Positions 35,264 through 42,902 of a DNA stretch of 64,000 bases are shown in pieces. The stretch's first letter is position 1; the number at the start of each line of letters is the position of its first letter. Position numbers and translations under genes: made by a program. Origin of the DNA: Streptomyces sp. KL109B. GTDB taxonomy: Bacteria > Actinomycetota > Actinomycetes > Streptomycetales > Streptomycetaceae. The notes below the pieces were generated by a model. It saw nothing but the letters and a program-made list of their open reading frames with translations. It had not been told where the DNA came from and ran no database searches. The stretch spans positions 248,001-312,000 of the forward strand of contig NZ_JASERL010000009.1 of the NCBI RefSeq assembly GCF_030766935.1, written 5' to 3'.

Positions 35264-35285
35264 GTTCCTGTCGTGCGACAGAAAT
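35264..35285. promoter_or_regulatory. Second TetR operator, upstream of the APC permease
   Basis: TTCCTGTCGTGCGACAGAAA (35265-35284) matches the operator at 32779-32800 at nearly all positions, with changes at one centre base and in the left flank. It is followed by TTAGG, compared with TTAAG after the first copy. Confidence 0.8.
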
Positions 35286-35364
35286 TAGGCACGGCTGGTT
35301 TCCGTGACATATCGCGGCCGTGTCCCGACCGTTAGTGACTCCTCTCCCGGAGGAACGCGCGCCA

Positions 35365-35386
35365 CCCGTTACCCGTACGAAACGGG
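35365..35386. promoter_or_regulatory. Inverted repeat upstream of the AraC regulator
   Basis: CCCGTT and AACGGG flank a ten-base ACCCGTACGA spacer 63 bases before the AraC start. Possible autoregulatory site; no second copy was found. Confidence 0.35.
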
Positions 35387-35448
35387 ACGCCCCTACGTTC
35401 CTGCCGGAAGGAGTGTGGTGTCCTCGTGATGTCTTCGTGGTGGCTGCC

Positions 35449-36486
35449 ATGAGTGAGCGCATGCCGCGCCGGGCGGTTGCGATACGGGCCAACAGGTCGG
35501 CGGACATTCGTCAGTGGACGGAGGTCATGGAGCGCGAACACGCCGGCATGTCCTTCCGCGCGACGGGTGGCGACTTCACCGGCGACCTACGTGTGGTGGG
35601 GGAGCGGGACCTCCACATGCTCAGCGTCGACGCGAAGTCGCTCGTCTCCCACCGCAGTTCGAAGGATGTGGCGCGGGACACCGCGGAGCGCATCGACATC
35701 GTCTACATGCTCGACGGCGGCGCCGTGGCCGAGCAGAACGGCGAACGGACGGTGCTGCGCGGCGGCGAGGCATGTCTCGTCAACCTCGGAGCGCCGTTCC
35801 GCTTCCACTGCCCCGGCCCCTTCCGGCAACTGGTCCTGACGGTGCCCACGGCGGAGCTGCGCCGACGCGGGACGCCGGTGGACGAGCTGATGACACACGC
35901 GCTGCGCGTCGACTCGCACGGACTCGGGGCTCCGTGGCTGGCCTTCGTACAAGGCCTGTGGTCGTTGGTCTCCCGGCAGGGTCCCGAACCGCTGTCCAGT
36001 CTCCTGCCCAGCCTGCTGGACGCCATCGAGATGCTCATGGGAACCAGCCCCGACCTGGCCGCCGCCCGTGCACAGAGCGCGTCGCAGCGCCTGTACGCCG
36101 AGGCCATGTCGCTGATCGAGACCTCCAGCCACGACCCGGCCTTCGGCCCCGACACCCTGGCCGCACTGCTCCACGTCTCGCGCCGCACCGTCTTCCGGGC
36201 GTTCGCCGAGCACGGAACCACGGTGGCCGAGGAGATACTGCGCTGCCGGCTTCGGCGCGCCGAGCGGGCGCTGCGCGTCCAGGGCGGACGGGCCACCGTC
36301 GAACACATCGCGTACGCCTGCGGGTTCCGGTCGGCATCGACCTTCCACGCGCGCTTTCAGGAGCGGTTCGGCGTCTCGCCCCGGCGATACGTACGTGGGG
36401 CGGGCGCCGGCACGCGTTCGGAGCAGGTCGGCACCCGCTCGGAGAAACCGAAACCCATGCGCCGCACGGGCAACCACGACGCGTAA
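35449..36486 (+). CDS. AraC-family transcriptional regulator
   Basis: A 345-residue regulator. The N-terminal half (about 1-190) is a cupin-like sensor of the AraC_binding_2 type (TAERIDIVYMLDGGAVAEQNG, LVNLGAPFRFHCPGPFRQLVL). The C-terminal half has two helix-turn-helix motifs: FGPDTLAALLHVSRRTVFRAFAEHG-type and VEHIAYACGFRSASTFHARF ending FGVSPRRY. The ATG at 35449 is the first good start; no strong ribosome site is visible, and an ATG four codons later (MPRRAV) is an alternative. It precedes the AtzG-like/amidase/oxidoreductase genes by 23 bases on the same strand and is probably their activator. Confidence 0.87.
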   Translation: MSERMPRRAVAIRANRSADIRQWTEVMEREHAGMSFRATGGDFTGDLRVVGERDLHMLSVDAKSLVSHRSSKDVARDTAERIDIVYMLDGGAVAEQNGERTVLRGGEACLVNLGAPFRFHCPGPFRQLVLTVPTAELRRRGTPVDELMTHALRVDSHGLGAPWLAFVQGLWSLVSRQGPEPLSSLLPSLLDAIEMLMGTSPDLAAARAQSASQRLYAEAMSLIETSSHDPAFGPDTLAALLHVSRRTVFRAFAEHGTTVAEEILRCRLRRAERALRVQGGRATVEHIAYACGFRSASTFHARFQERFGVSPRRYVRGAGAGTRSEQVGTRSEKPKPMRRTGNHDA

Positions 36487-36509
36487 CCCCACGTACGAAG
36501 GCTGTGCCC

Positions 36510-36692
36510 ATGCCCACCGACCGAGAGTTCGTGGAAGCCGCCATCGCCCGGCACGGCCTGACCGTCCCGCCCGACGAGGTCGACCTCTTCGTGGCGAACT
36601 ACGCCCCGTGCAGAGCCGCGCTCGAAGCCCTCTACCGGCTGAACGGCGTCCGCTACGAGGAACCGGCCGTGATCTTCAACGCCATGACCTGA
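36510..36692 (+). CDS. AtzG-like small adaptor protein of amidase
   Basis: A 60-residue, mostly helical protein with acidic patches (MPTDREFVEAAIARHGLTVP) and the C-terminal EEPAVIF. Size, helix pattern and terminal EPAxxF resemble AtzG/DUF4089 proteins, which are GatC-like partners that stabilise AtzE-type amidases. The amidase follows 16 bases downstream, the expected arrangement. The resemblance is by pattern and position only, so identity is tentative. Confidence 0.6.
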   Translation: MPTDREFVEAAIARHGLTVPPDEVDLFVANYAPCRAALEALYRLNGVRYEEPAVIFNAMT

Positions 36693-36708
36693 GACGGGAA
36701 TTAGCGAC

Positions 36709-38190
36709 ATGACCACAGTGGACCGTATCCCCGCCACAAGCACCACGGGAGCCAGAACCCTCACGGACGTCGCCGAGGCGATCAGGACCGGGGCGACCAC
36801 CAGCGTCCAGGTCGTCACCGACGCGATCGAGGTCGCCGAGCGGTACGACAAGGCGGTCGGCGTCTACCTCGCCCGCTACGACGAGCAGGCCCTCGAAGCC
36901 GCCCGGGCCGCCGACGCCGCGCTGGCCGCCGGTGAACCGGTCGGCCCGCTGCACGGTGTGCCGCTGGGCATCAAGGACATCATCACCACCCGCGAGGGAG
37001 AGACCACGGCCCAGTCGCTCGTCCACGACCGTACGGCGATGTCGGGCGACGCCGTGGTCGTCGAACGGCTGAGAGCCGCCGGCGGCATCGTCATGGGCAA
37101 GCTCACCACGATGGAATTCGCCATCGGCATGCCGGACCCCGCCAAGCCGTTCCCGATCCCGCGCTGCTCCTGGGACCTCGAACGCTGGGCCGGAGGATCG
37201 AGCTCCGGCTCCGGTTCCTCGGTCTCGCTCGGCGCCGTCCTCGGTGCCCTCGGCACCGACACCGGCGGCTCCATCCGGATCCCCGCGGCGTACTGCGGCA
37301 TCACCGGCCTCATGCCCACGTACGGCCTGGTCCCCAAGTCCGGTACGGTGCCGCTGGGGTACACCCTGGACCACATCGGCCCGATGGCCCGCTCGGCGCG
37401 CGACTGCGCCGCCCTGCTCGACGTACTGGCCGGTCCCCACCCCTCGGACCCCACCCTCGCCACGCCGCCCGGCGCCGACCGCACCGGCTCCGTCACTGGC
37501 TCCGTCACTGGCTCCTTCACCGATGCCCTCACCGGGGATCTCACGGGAGTTCGCATCGGCGTCGACCGCCTGGAGCGGGTCAACCCGGAGTACGACCCGG
37601 CCCTGAACCGGGCCTTCGACGCCGCCCTCGACGTCCTCGCCGGACTCGGCGCGCAGGTCGTCGAGATCGAACTGCCCCACTACGCCGAGATGACCACGGC
37701 CGACGAAGTCATCATGTTCACCGAGGCGTTCAGCCACCATCTGCCGGACCTGCGTACCCGGTGGCTCGACTACGGAGCCGCGACCCGCCGGACCATCGGC
37801 ACCGGCGTCTACTACAGCGCCGCCGACTACCTCCAGGCCCAACGGGCCCGCCGCGTCGGCCAGAAGGCGATCCGACGGACCTTCGAGGACGTCGACCTCG
37901 TCCTCACACCCACCGCGGGCGGCGGCGCCGCCTCCTTGGAACGGGTCAAGGACGGCTTCTTCCAGCCCGGCGGCATCGGGCCCGTCTACACGGGCTACTG
38001 GGACACCACAGGAAACCCGGTGATGAGCGTTCCCTTCGGATTCACCGACGACGGCATGCCGCTGGGGCTGCAGATCGCGGGGCGCTGGTTCGACGAGCGG
38101 CTCGTGCTGCGCGCCGGAGACGCCTTCCAGGGCCGGACGGACTGGCACCTGCACACCCCCGACCCCCTGGACGACGTCCCGGCCCCTTGA
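36709..38190 (+). CDS. Amidase-signature enzyme (AtzE/GatA-like)
   Basis: A 493-residue amidase. The catalytic Lys is in GVPLGIKDIITT (about residue 89), the cis-Ser and nucleophile Ser are in WAGGSSSGSGSSVSLG and GTDTGGSIRIPAAYCG. A Thr/Ser/Gly-rich repeat, SVTGSVTGSFTDALTGDLTG, lies near residues 260-280 in a loop region. The preceding AtzG-like mini-protein suggests an AtzE-type complex acting on a carboxylated or substituted amide. In AtzE itself the substrate is 1-carboxybiuret; here no cyanuric-acid genes are present, although an allophanate hydrolase lies 9 kb away. Confidence 0.88.
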   Translation: MTTVDRIPATSTTGARTLTDVAEAIRTGATTSVQVVTDAIEVAERYDKAVGVYLARYDEQALEAARAADAALAAGEPVGPLHGVPLGIKDIITTREGETTAQSLVHDRTAMSGDAVVVERLRAAGGIVMGKLTTMEFAIGMPDPAKPFPIPRCSWDLERWAGGSSSGSGSSVSLGAVLGALGTDTGGSIRIPAAYCGITGLMPTYGLVPKSGTVPLGYTLDHIGPMARSARDCAALLDVLAGPHPSDPTLATPPGADRTGSVTGSVTGSFTDALTGDLTGVRIGVDRLERVNPEYDPALNRAFDAALDVLAGLGAQVVEIELPHYAEMTTADEVIMFTEAFSHHLPDLRTRWLDYGAATRRTIGTGVYYSAADYLQAQRARRVGQKAIRRTFEDVDLVLTPTAGGGAASLERVKDGFFQPGGIGPVYTGYWDTTGNPVMSVPFGFTDDGMPLGLQIAGRWFDERLVLRAGDAFQGRTDWHLHTPDPLDDVPAP

Positions 38191-38233
38191 ACGTCGCCCC
38201 GGCGAACGTCGCCCCGGCGAACGTCGCCCCGGC
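38189..38233 (+). repeat. Three tandem 15-bp repeats after the amidase stop
   Basis: GAACGTCGCCCCGGC is repeated three times exactly, beginning in the last two bases of the stop codon. The preceding coding bases (GACGTCCCGGCCCC) resemble a degenerate fourth unit, so the array may have expanded from the gene end. Confidence 0.9.
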
Positions 38234-38274
38234 CACGCGGGAATACGACGCGTGCCACGGCGATTGGCCATGAC

Positions 38275-39306
38275 ATGAAGGCCATCGTGTACAGCAGCAA
38301 CGGCGACTCCGACGTACTGGCGCTGGAGGAGCGCCCCGTCCCCGAACCCGGTCCCGGCGAGGTCCGCGTCGAGGTACATGTCTCCGGAGTCAACCCCACC
38401 GACTGGAAGGTCAGGGCCGGAGTCTCGGGTCGACTCGGGGACGGCGAGAGCCAGGTACCCAACCAGGACGGCGCGGGCCGCATCGACGCCGTCGGCGCCG
38501 GAGTCGACCCCGCACGGATCGGTGAGCGGGTCTGGCTGTACCTCTCCGCCGCCGGGCGCCCGGACGGCGGCACGGCGCAGGAGTACCTGACCATCCCCGC
38601 CGAGCGGGCCGTGCCGCTTCCGGACGGCGCCGATGACGACCTGGGCGCGGCGCTCGGCGTGCCCGCGCTCACCGCACACCGGGCCCTGACCCTCGCCGCC
38701 GAAGGACCGGACCGGCTGGCGCCCGGAGCGCTCGCCGGGCGGACCGTACTGATCGCCGGAGGAGCGGGCGCGGTCGGCAACGCGGCGATCCAACTGGCCC
38801 GTTGGGCCGGGGCGACGGTCATCACGACCGTCAGCTCCCCGGAGAAGGCGGACCTGGCGCGGGCCGCCGGCGCCCACCACATCGTCAACTACCGTACGCA
38901 GGACGCCGCCAAGGCCGTCCTCGAACTGGCGCCGGACGGAGTGGACCTCGTCGCCGAAGTCGCCCCGGCGGTCAACGCCGAGCTGAACCTGGCCGTCACC
39001 AGGAACAACGCGACGATCGCCTTCTACGCCAACAACGGCGGCGACGAACTGCGCCTGCCGCTGCGCGCGACCTTCGGCCGGAACCTGGACTGGCACGGCC
39101 TGTCCCTGTACACGGTCCCGGCCGAGTCGATGCGGCGCGGCGTGGCGGCCGTCTCGGAGGCGGTCGCCTCCGGCGCGCTGCGGGCGGGCACGGACGCCGG
39201 CCTGCCGTTCACCCGCTTCCCGCTGGCCGACACGGCGAAGGCGCACGAGGCCGTCGAGAGCGGCGCGGTGGGCAAGGTCCTCATCGACGTCAGGGCGGCC
39301 GACTAG
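38275..39306 (+). CDS. Zinc-independent MDR oxidoreductase (quinone reductase-like)
   Basis: A 343-residue medium-chain dehydrogenase/reductase of the NADPH:quinone reductase branch. The N-terminal GroES-like domain has NPTDWKVRAG and PNQDGAGRIDAVGAGV without the structural-zinc Cys set. The nucleotide loop is IAGGAGAVGNAAIQLARWAG (about residues 160-180). Substrates of this group are quinones or alpha,beta-unsaturated carbonyls. It follows the amidase after an 84-base gap containing the 15-bp repeats; the ribosome site is weak. Co-transcription with the amidase is likely but not certain. Confidence 0.87.
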   Translation: MKAIVYSSNGDSDVLALEERPVPEPGPGEVRVEVHVSGVNPTDWKVRAGVSGRLGDGESQVPNQDGAGRIDAVGAGVDPARIGERVWLYLSAAGRPDGGTAQEYLTIPAERAVPLPDGADDDLGAALGVPALTAHRALTLAAEGPDRLAPGALAGRTVLIAGGAGAVGNAAIQLARWAGATVITTVSSPEKADLARAAGAHHIVNYRTQDAAKAVLELAPDGVDLVAEVAPAVNAELNLAVTRNNATIAFYANNGGDELRLPLRATFGRNLDWHGLSLYTVPAESMRRGVAAVSEAVASGALRAGTDAGLPFTRFPLADTAKAHEAVESGAVGKVLIDVRAAD

Positions 39307-39392
39307 GTCCTGTCCGACGGGCACGGCTGAAGCCGCATCTGCCCATGCCAGGGCAGCGGGGCGGACGTTGGGAGAACCATGATGGTCGGCTC

Positions 39393-39423
39393 TTGACCTC
39401 TACCAAGCTTGAGGTCGGACGAT
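39393..39423 (+). promoter_or_regulatory. MerR-type promoter upstream of the esterase-like gene
   Basis: TTGACC (39393-39398) and GACGAT (39418-39423) are separated by 19 bases, the long spacer typical of MerR-activated promoters. Within it lies the dyad GACCTC-N10-GAGGTC (39395-39416). No merR gene is nearby. Confidence 0.55.
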
Positions 39424-39473
39424 CTCCTGAATTGATCCGCAAGAGGCGGAGCTCGGGGACGAAGGGCAGGCCA

Positions 39474-40418
39474 ATGGAGACAGTGACCGAATGGATCAAG
39501 AAGAACTCCCATGTGCTCGTGAACAGGAAGCCTGACGAGCCACTGGACGATCTGCGGCCGCTCGCCCCGCTGGTACGGGACGCCAAGATCGTGGCGCTTG
39601 GAGCAGCCGCCCGACAGACCCACGAATTGTCGGACGTGGCGCATCGCATCGTGCGGCTGCTGGTGGAAGAGGAGGGGTTCCGCTCCCTTGCCCTGGAGGG
39701 CGACGACCCTGGTCGCCTCGGCCTGGACGTCTATGTCGCCACCGGCGAGGGAGACCCCCGTGCCTTGCTGGGAAAGGCACGACCGTTCTGGCAGACCGCC
39801 GAGATCCTCGATCTCGTCCACTGGATGCGGTCCTACAACAAGCGTCACCCAGGCGACCCTGTACGTTTCGCGCAGTTCCCTGCTGAACCAGTGCGGCACA
39901 CCACACGGCTCGATGGTCTGGCCGAACTGGAACGCACGCTGGCCGACGGTGTGAACTGGTGGCAGCAGCTCACCGGCGACAAAGTCGTCTACTGGGGCGG
40001 TATGGCGCACACCGCCGTCGGCGCCCCTCGCACCGTGTCCCCCTCCGAGCCCTTGGAGTCCCATCAGAACATGGGCGGATACCTGCGTGAACGACTGGGG
40101 CTGGACTACCGGTCCGTGGGCCTGACCATGGCGCATGGTTCCATCGGCCAACCACTGCCCGCTCCACCCCCAGACTTCGTCGACAGCCTGCTGCATGCGG
40201 CCGCCGAGAACAGGGCGGGATACGTCCTGAATCTGGGCACACCCCAACCCCAGCCGATCCGCCGCCTCCTGGACACCCCGACGCGCACGCGGCTGATCGG
40301 CCCGTTCTACGATCCCCGGGATGATGCGGCCCACCACATGTCGGGCGGGTCACTCGCGAGCTGGTTCGACGTCGTCGTCCACACCACAGAGGTGACACCG
40401 TCCCGGCCCTTGCCCTGA
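39474..40418 (+). CDS. Erythromycin-esterase-like protein, catalytic motif changed
   Basis: A 314-residue protein of the Ere superfamily. EEGFRSLALEGDDPGRLGLDVYV, YWGGMAHTAVG and YVLNLGTPQP follow the family pattern. The N-terminal catalytic motif GExxH is replaced by GAAAR at residues 43-47, so macrolide-ester hydrolysis by the known mechanism is unlikely. The ATG follows GAAGGGCAGG. Base composition is somewhat lower in GC than its neighbours. It stands alone behind a MerR-type promoter and converges on the RTX gene. Its role may be in stress response or binding; unknown. Confidence 0.7.
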   Translation: METVTEWIKKNSHVLVNRKPDEPLDDLRPLAPLVRDAKIVALGAAARQTHELSDVAHRIVRLLVEEEGFRSLALEGDDPGRLGLDVYVATGEGDPRALLGKARPFWQTAEILDLVHWMRSYNKRHPGDPVRFAQFPAEPVRHTTRLDGLAELERTLADGVNWWQQLTGDKVVYWGGMAHTAVGAPRTVSPSEPLESHQNMGGYLRERLGLDYRSVGLTMAHGSIGQPLPAPPPDFVDSLLHAAAENRAGYVLNLGTPQPQPIRRLLDTPTRTRLIGPFYDPRDDAAHHMSGGSLASWFDVVVHTTEVTPSRPLP

Positions 40419-40475
40419 AGGCTGCACAGGTTGACGCTGATCCGCCGGTCAGGACCTTGCGGACGACTGAGCCCT

Positions 40476-41399
40476 TCAGTCCTGGACGATGACGTTCGTG
40501 CCCGGACCGCCGTGGAGTTCGTCGGTGCCGGGGCCGCCGTAGAGGGTGTCGTCACCCTTGCCGCCGTACAGGATGTCGTCGCCCTCGCCGCCGTCGAGGT
40601 GGTCGTTGCCCGCGCCGGCGCGGATGGTGTCATGGCCCGCGTCGCCGGCCAGGTTCTGGTCCTTCGCGCCGCCGCGGATCTCGTCGTCGCCGTCACCGCC
40701 GCTGACGGAGGAACCGTCGCCGGTGGCGGTGAGGGTGTCGTTGTCGGCGCCGCCGAGCACGACGGCCCCGCCGCCCTTCGCGGTCACGGTGTCGGCGCCG
40801 TCGTCGCCGAGGACGACCGCGGCCCTGCCGACACCGATGGTGTCGTCGCCTGCGCCGCCGCGCACGGAGTTGCCGTCGACGCTTCCGGTGTCGGTGAGCC
40901 GGTCCGCGCCCGCGCCGAGGTCGATGGCGGCGTAGTAGTAGGTCTGGCCGGTGGTGTTGTCGTAGGTCACGGTGTCGTCGCCGTCGCCCGCGTTCACCTT
41001 CAGGCTCGCGTACGGGTCCTGGCTCTCGACCGTGGTGACGGTGCAGCTGACCCGGGTGGGATCGGCGGCGTCAGGGTGGGCGCAGCCGGTGGTGACGTCG
41101 ATGGGGGCGACGTCGTCGATGACATACGTGATCCGGTCCGAGCCGGCCGCCGTGGACGCGGTGACGGTGGCCTCGTTGGCCTGTCCGGCGCCGGCGGTGT
41201 AGACGACGGTGCGGCCGGTGGTGTCGAACCCGGCGGTGGCCGTGTTGGACGTAGTGGTGGCGGTGGTTGTGGTGGTTGTGGTGGTCGCGGCGTCGGCCGG
41301 TCCGGGGAGCGCGAAGGGGACGGCGAGGCCCGCGCCGAGGACCAGGGACAGCAGCGGGGCGGTGCGCAGGGCGCGACGGTGGGTGGGGCGGATGTCCAT
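40476..41399 (-). CDS. Secreted RTX/hemolysin-type calcium-binding repeat protein
   Basis: A 307-residue protein with a Sec signal peptide (MDIRPTHRRALRTAPLLSLVLGAGLAV to a cleavage near ADAA at 38). A Thr-rich linker (ATTTTTTTTATTT), a beta-type domain with two Cys (CAHPDAADPTRVSC), then nonapeptide repeats follow: GGDGDDEIRGGA, GGEGDDILYGGKGDDTLYGG and GGPGTDELHGG, the calcium-binding beta-roll. It ends NVIVQD. Exported by Sec, unlike type I-secreted Gram-negative RTX toxins. It probably folds outside on binding Ca2+; the function is unknown. The ATG at 41397-41399 has GGAGA at eight bases. Confidence 0.82.
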   Translation of the reverse strand: MDIRPTHRRALRTAPLLSLVLGAGLAVPFALPGPADAATTTTTTTTATTTSNTATAGFDTTGRTVVYTAGAGQANEATVTASTAAGSDRITYVIDDVAPIDVTTGCAHPDAADPTRVSCTVTTVESQDPYASLKVNAGDGDDTVTYDNTTGQTYYYAAIDLGAGADRLTDTGSVDGNSVRGGAGDDTIGVGRAAVVLGDDGADTVTAKGGGAVVLGGADNDTLTATGDGSSVSGGDGDDEIRGGAKDQNLAGDAGHDTIRAGAGNDHLDGGEGDDILYGGKGDDTLYGGPGTDELHGGPGTNVIVQD

Positions 41400-41646
41400 G
41401 TGTGGGTCTCCATACGAACTACGTGACGTTGACACATGGTTGAGACACCGGCGGCGGCTCGGGGGTTGCGACCGGTTTCCACCCCCGATTCGGACAAGCC
41501 TGGACCGCACCCCTTCCTGACCAGCACCGTCCATCGGCCCCTCAGGCGGCGATCGCCGCTGCGCCGCCCCCGCGTAGCCGAAAGTTCACGCGGCTCCATC
41601 CGCCCGGGTGGGTCCGGCCCTTGTGGGGTGGCCGATCCCAATGGTA

Positions 41647-41657
41647 GACACTCTGTA
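41647..41657 (+). promoter_or_regulatory. Putative TetR site upstream of the CaiB-like gene
   Basis: GACACTCTGTA contains ACA-N3-TGT and matches GACACTATGTA at 44935-44945 in all but one base. It lies 30 bases before the CaiB-like start, in an AT-rich promoter within the 288-base gap between the RTX and CaiB-like genes; the rest of that gap shows nothing I recognise. Confidence 0.45.
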
Positions 41658-41687
41658 AATTTTCCTTCGCTTTGCTCGGGGTTATAC

Positions 41688-42902
41688 ATGGTGTCGCATC
41701 AGTGCAATGACGCACTCGGCAGCCCGCCTGAGTGGTCGTTCCTCAACGGCCGCAGGATCGTGGACTGTTCGGAGCTGCTGCCGGGCCCGTACGCCAGCAC
41801 CCTGCTGGCCGACCTCGGCGCGGACGTGATCAAGGTCGAGCGTCCGGCCGGCGATCCCACCCGCCGTAGTCCCACGAGATTCGGCGCGGTCAACCGCAAC
41901 AAGCGCTCGGTCGTGCTCGACCTGAAGACGGGCGACGGGTGCGAGGCCTTCCTCGGGCTCGCCGCCACCGCCGACGCGGTCGTCGAGGGGTTCAGGCCCG
42001 GAGTCCTCGACCGGCTCGGGGTGGGCTGGAACGTGCTGCGCCGGGTCAATGAACGGCTCGTCCTGTGCTCGCTCAGCGGCTTCGGCCAGGACGGTCCGTA
42101 CGCCGACAAGCCGGGTCACGACCTCAACTTCCTTGGCCTCTCGGGGTACTTCGCGGCGCCGGGGACCGTGGACGGCGGGGTGGTCAGGCCCGGCGTGCGG
42201 ATCGCGGACATGCTCGGCGGCCTGTACGGCGCGCTGTCCCTCGCGGTGGCGCTGGCCAGTGTGGACCGCACCGGCCGCGGGCAGCACCTCGACCTGTCGC
42301 TCACCGAGGCCGCGGTCGCGGCCGCCGCGCCGTTCGTGCTGGGGCTGCCCGACGGCCGCCCCGCCACTGAGGCCGACCTCGTGATGGGCGACAACGACGT
42401 CTTCCGTACCGCCGACGGCAGGGAGCTCGTCTTCGCCTGCTTCGAGGACAAGTCCTGGCGCGCCTTCCGGGAGGACCTCGCCGCCGAGTTCCCCGAGTTC
42501 CCCGAACTCGCCACGGCGGCCTGGGACGAGCGGGCGGCGCGTACCAGCGCGAGGGCCGAGGTGAGCGGGGTCCTGCGACGGGTCTTCGCCGCCCGCCCGC
42601 GCGGCTGGTGGGACGAGCGGCTGACGGCCCTCGGGCTGCCCTGGACCCCGGTCGTCGCCGACCGGGACGAGCTGCTGAGCCATCCACTCCTCGTCGAGCG
42701 GGAGGTGTTCGGCGCGCTGCCGGACACACCCGGAACCGCGCTGCCCGACACACCAGCAACGCGGTACGCGCGCTTTCCCACGCGGTTCTCCGACGGCCTG
42801 GATACCGTTCGCCGTCCGCCACCCCAACTCGGCGAACACACCGCCGAGTTGCTGGGCCAGGACCAGGATCAGAACCGGAATTCCGCGGAGGTGACCGCAT
42901 GA
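41688..42902 (+). CDS. CaiB/BaiF-family protein, alpha-methylacyl-CoA racemase-like
   Basis: A 404-residue class III CoA-transferase-fold protein. ELLPGPYASTLLADLGADVIKVERPAGDPTRR is the N-terminal signature. PGHDLNFLGLSGYF and RIADMLGGLYGAL correspond to the His and Asp catalytic segments of alpha-methylacyl-CoA racemase, favouring racemase over transferase activity. RGQHLDLSLTEAAVA is also conserved. The start at 41688 was chosen for the family N terminus; no strong ribosome site is visible. The stop overlaps the transporter start (ATGA). With the ligase and acyl-CoA dehydrogenase it suggests breakdown of a branched acid. Confidence 0.83.
   Translation: MVSHQCNDALGSPPEWSFLNGRRIVDCSELLPGPYASTLLADLGADVIKVERPAGDPTRRSPTRFGAVNRNKRSVVLDLKTGDGCEAFLGLAATADAVVEGFRPGVLDRLGVGWNVLRRVNERLVLCSLSGFGQDGPYADKPGHDLNFLGLSGYFAAPGTVDGGVVRPGVRIADMLGGLYGALSLAVALASVDRTGRGQHLDLSLTEAAVAAAAPFVLGLPDGRPATEADLVMGDNDVFRTADGRELVFACFEDKSWRAFREDLAAEFPEFPELATAAWDERAARTSARAEVSGVLRRVFAARPRGWWDERLTALGLPWTPVVADRDELLSHPLLVEREVFGALPDTPGTALPDTPATRYARFPTRFSDGLDTVRRPPPQLGEHTAELLGQDQDQNRNSAEVTA

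Noticed and set aside
36709..38190. Complete cyanuric-acid pathway suggested by AtzE/AtzG-like and AtzF proteins
   Set aside because: No cyanuric acid hydrolase (AtzD-like) is present, and AtzF belongs to the separate carboxylase operon with its own regulator.
40476..41399. RTX repeats as a toxin
   Set aside because: There is no pore-forming or enzymatic domain and no type I secretion genes nearby.
41400..41687. Small coding genes in the 288-base gap between RTX and CaiB-like genes
   Set aside because: Frames here lack ribosome sites and codon bias; I see only promoter DNA and the GACACTCTGTA motif.
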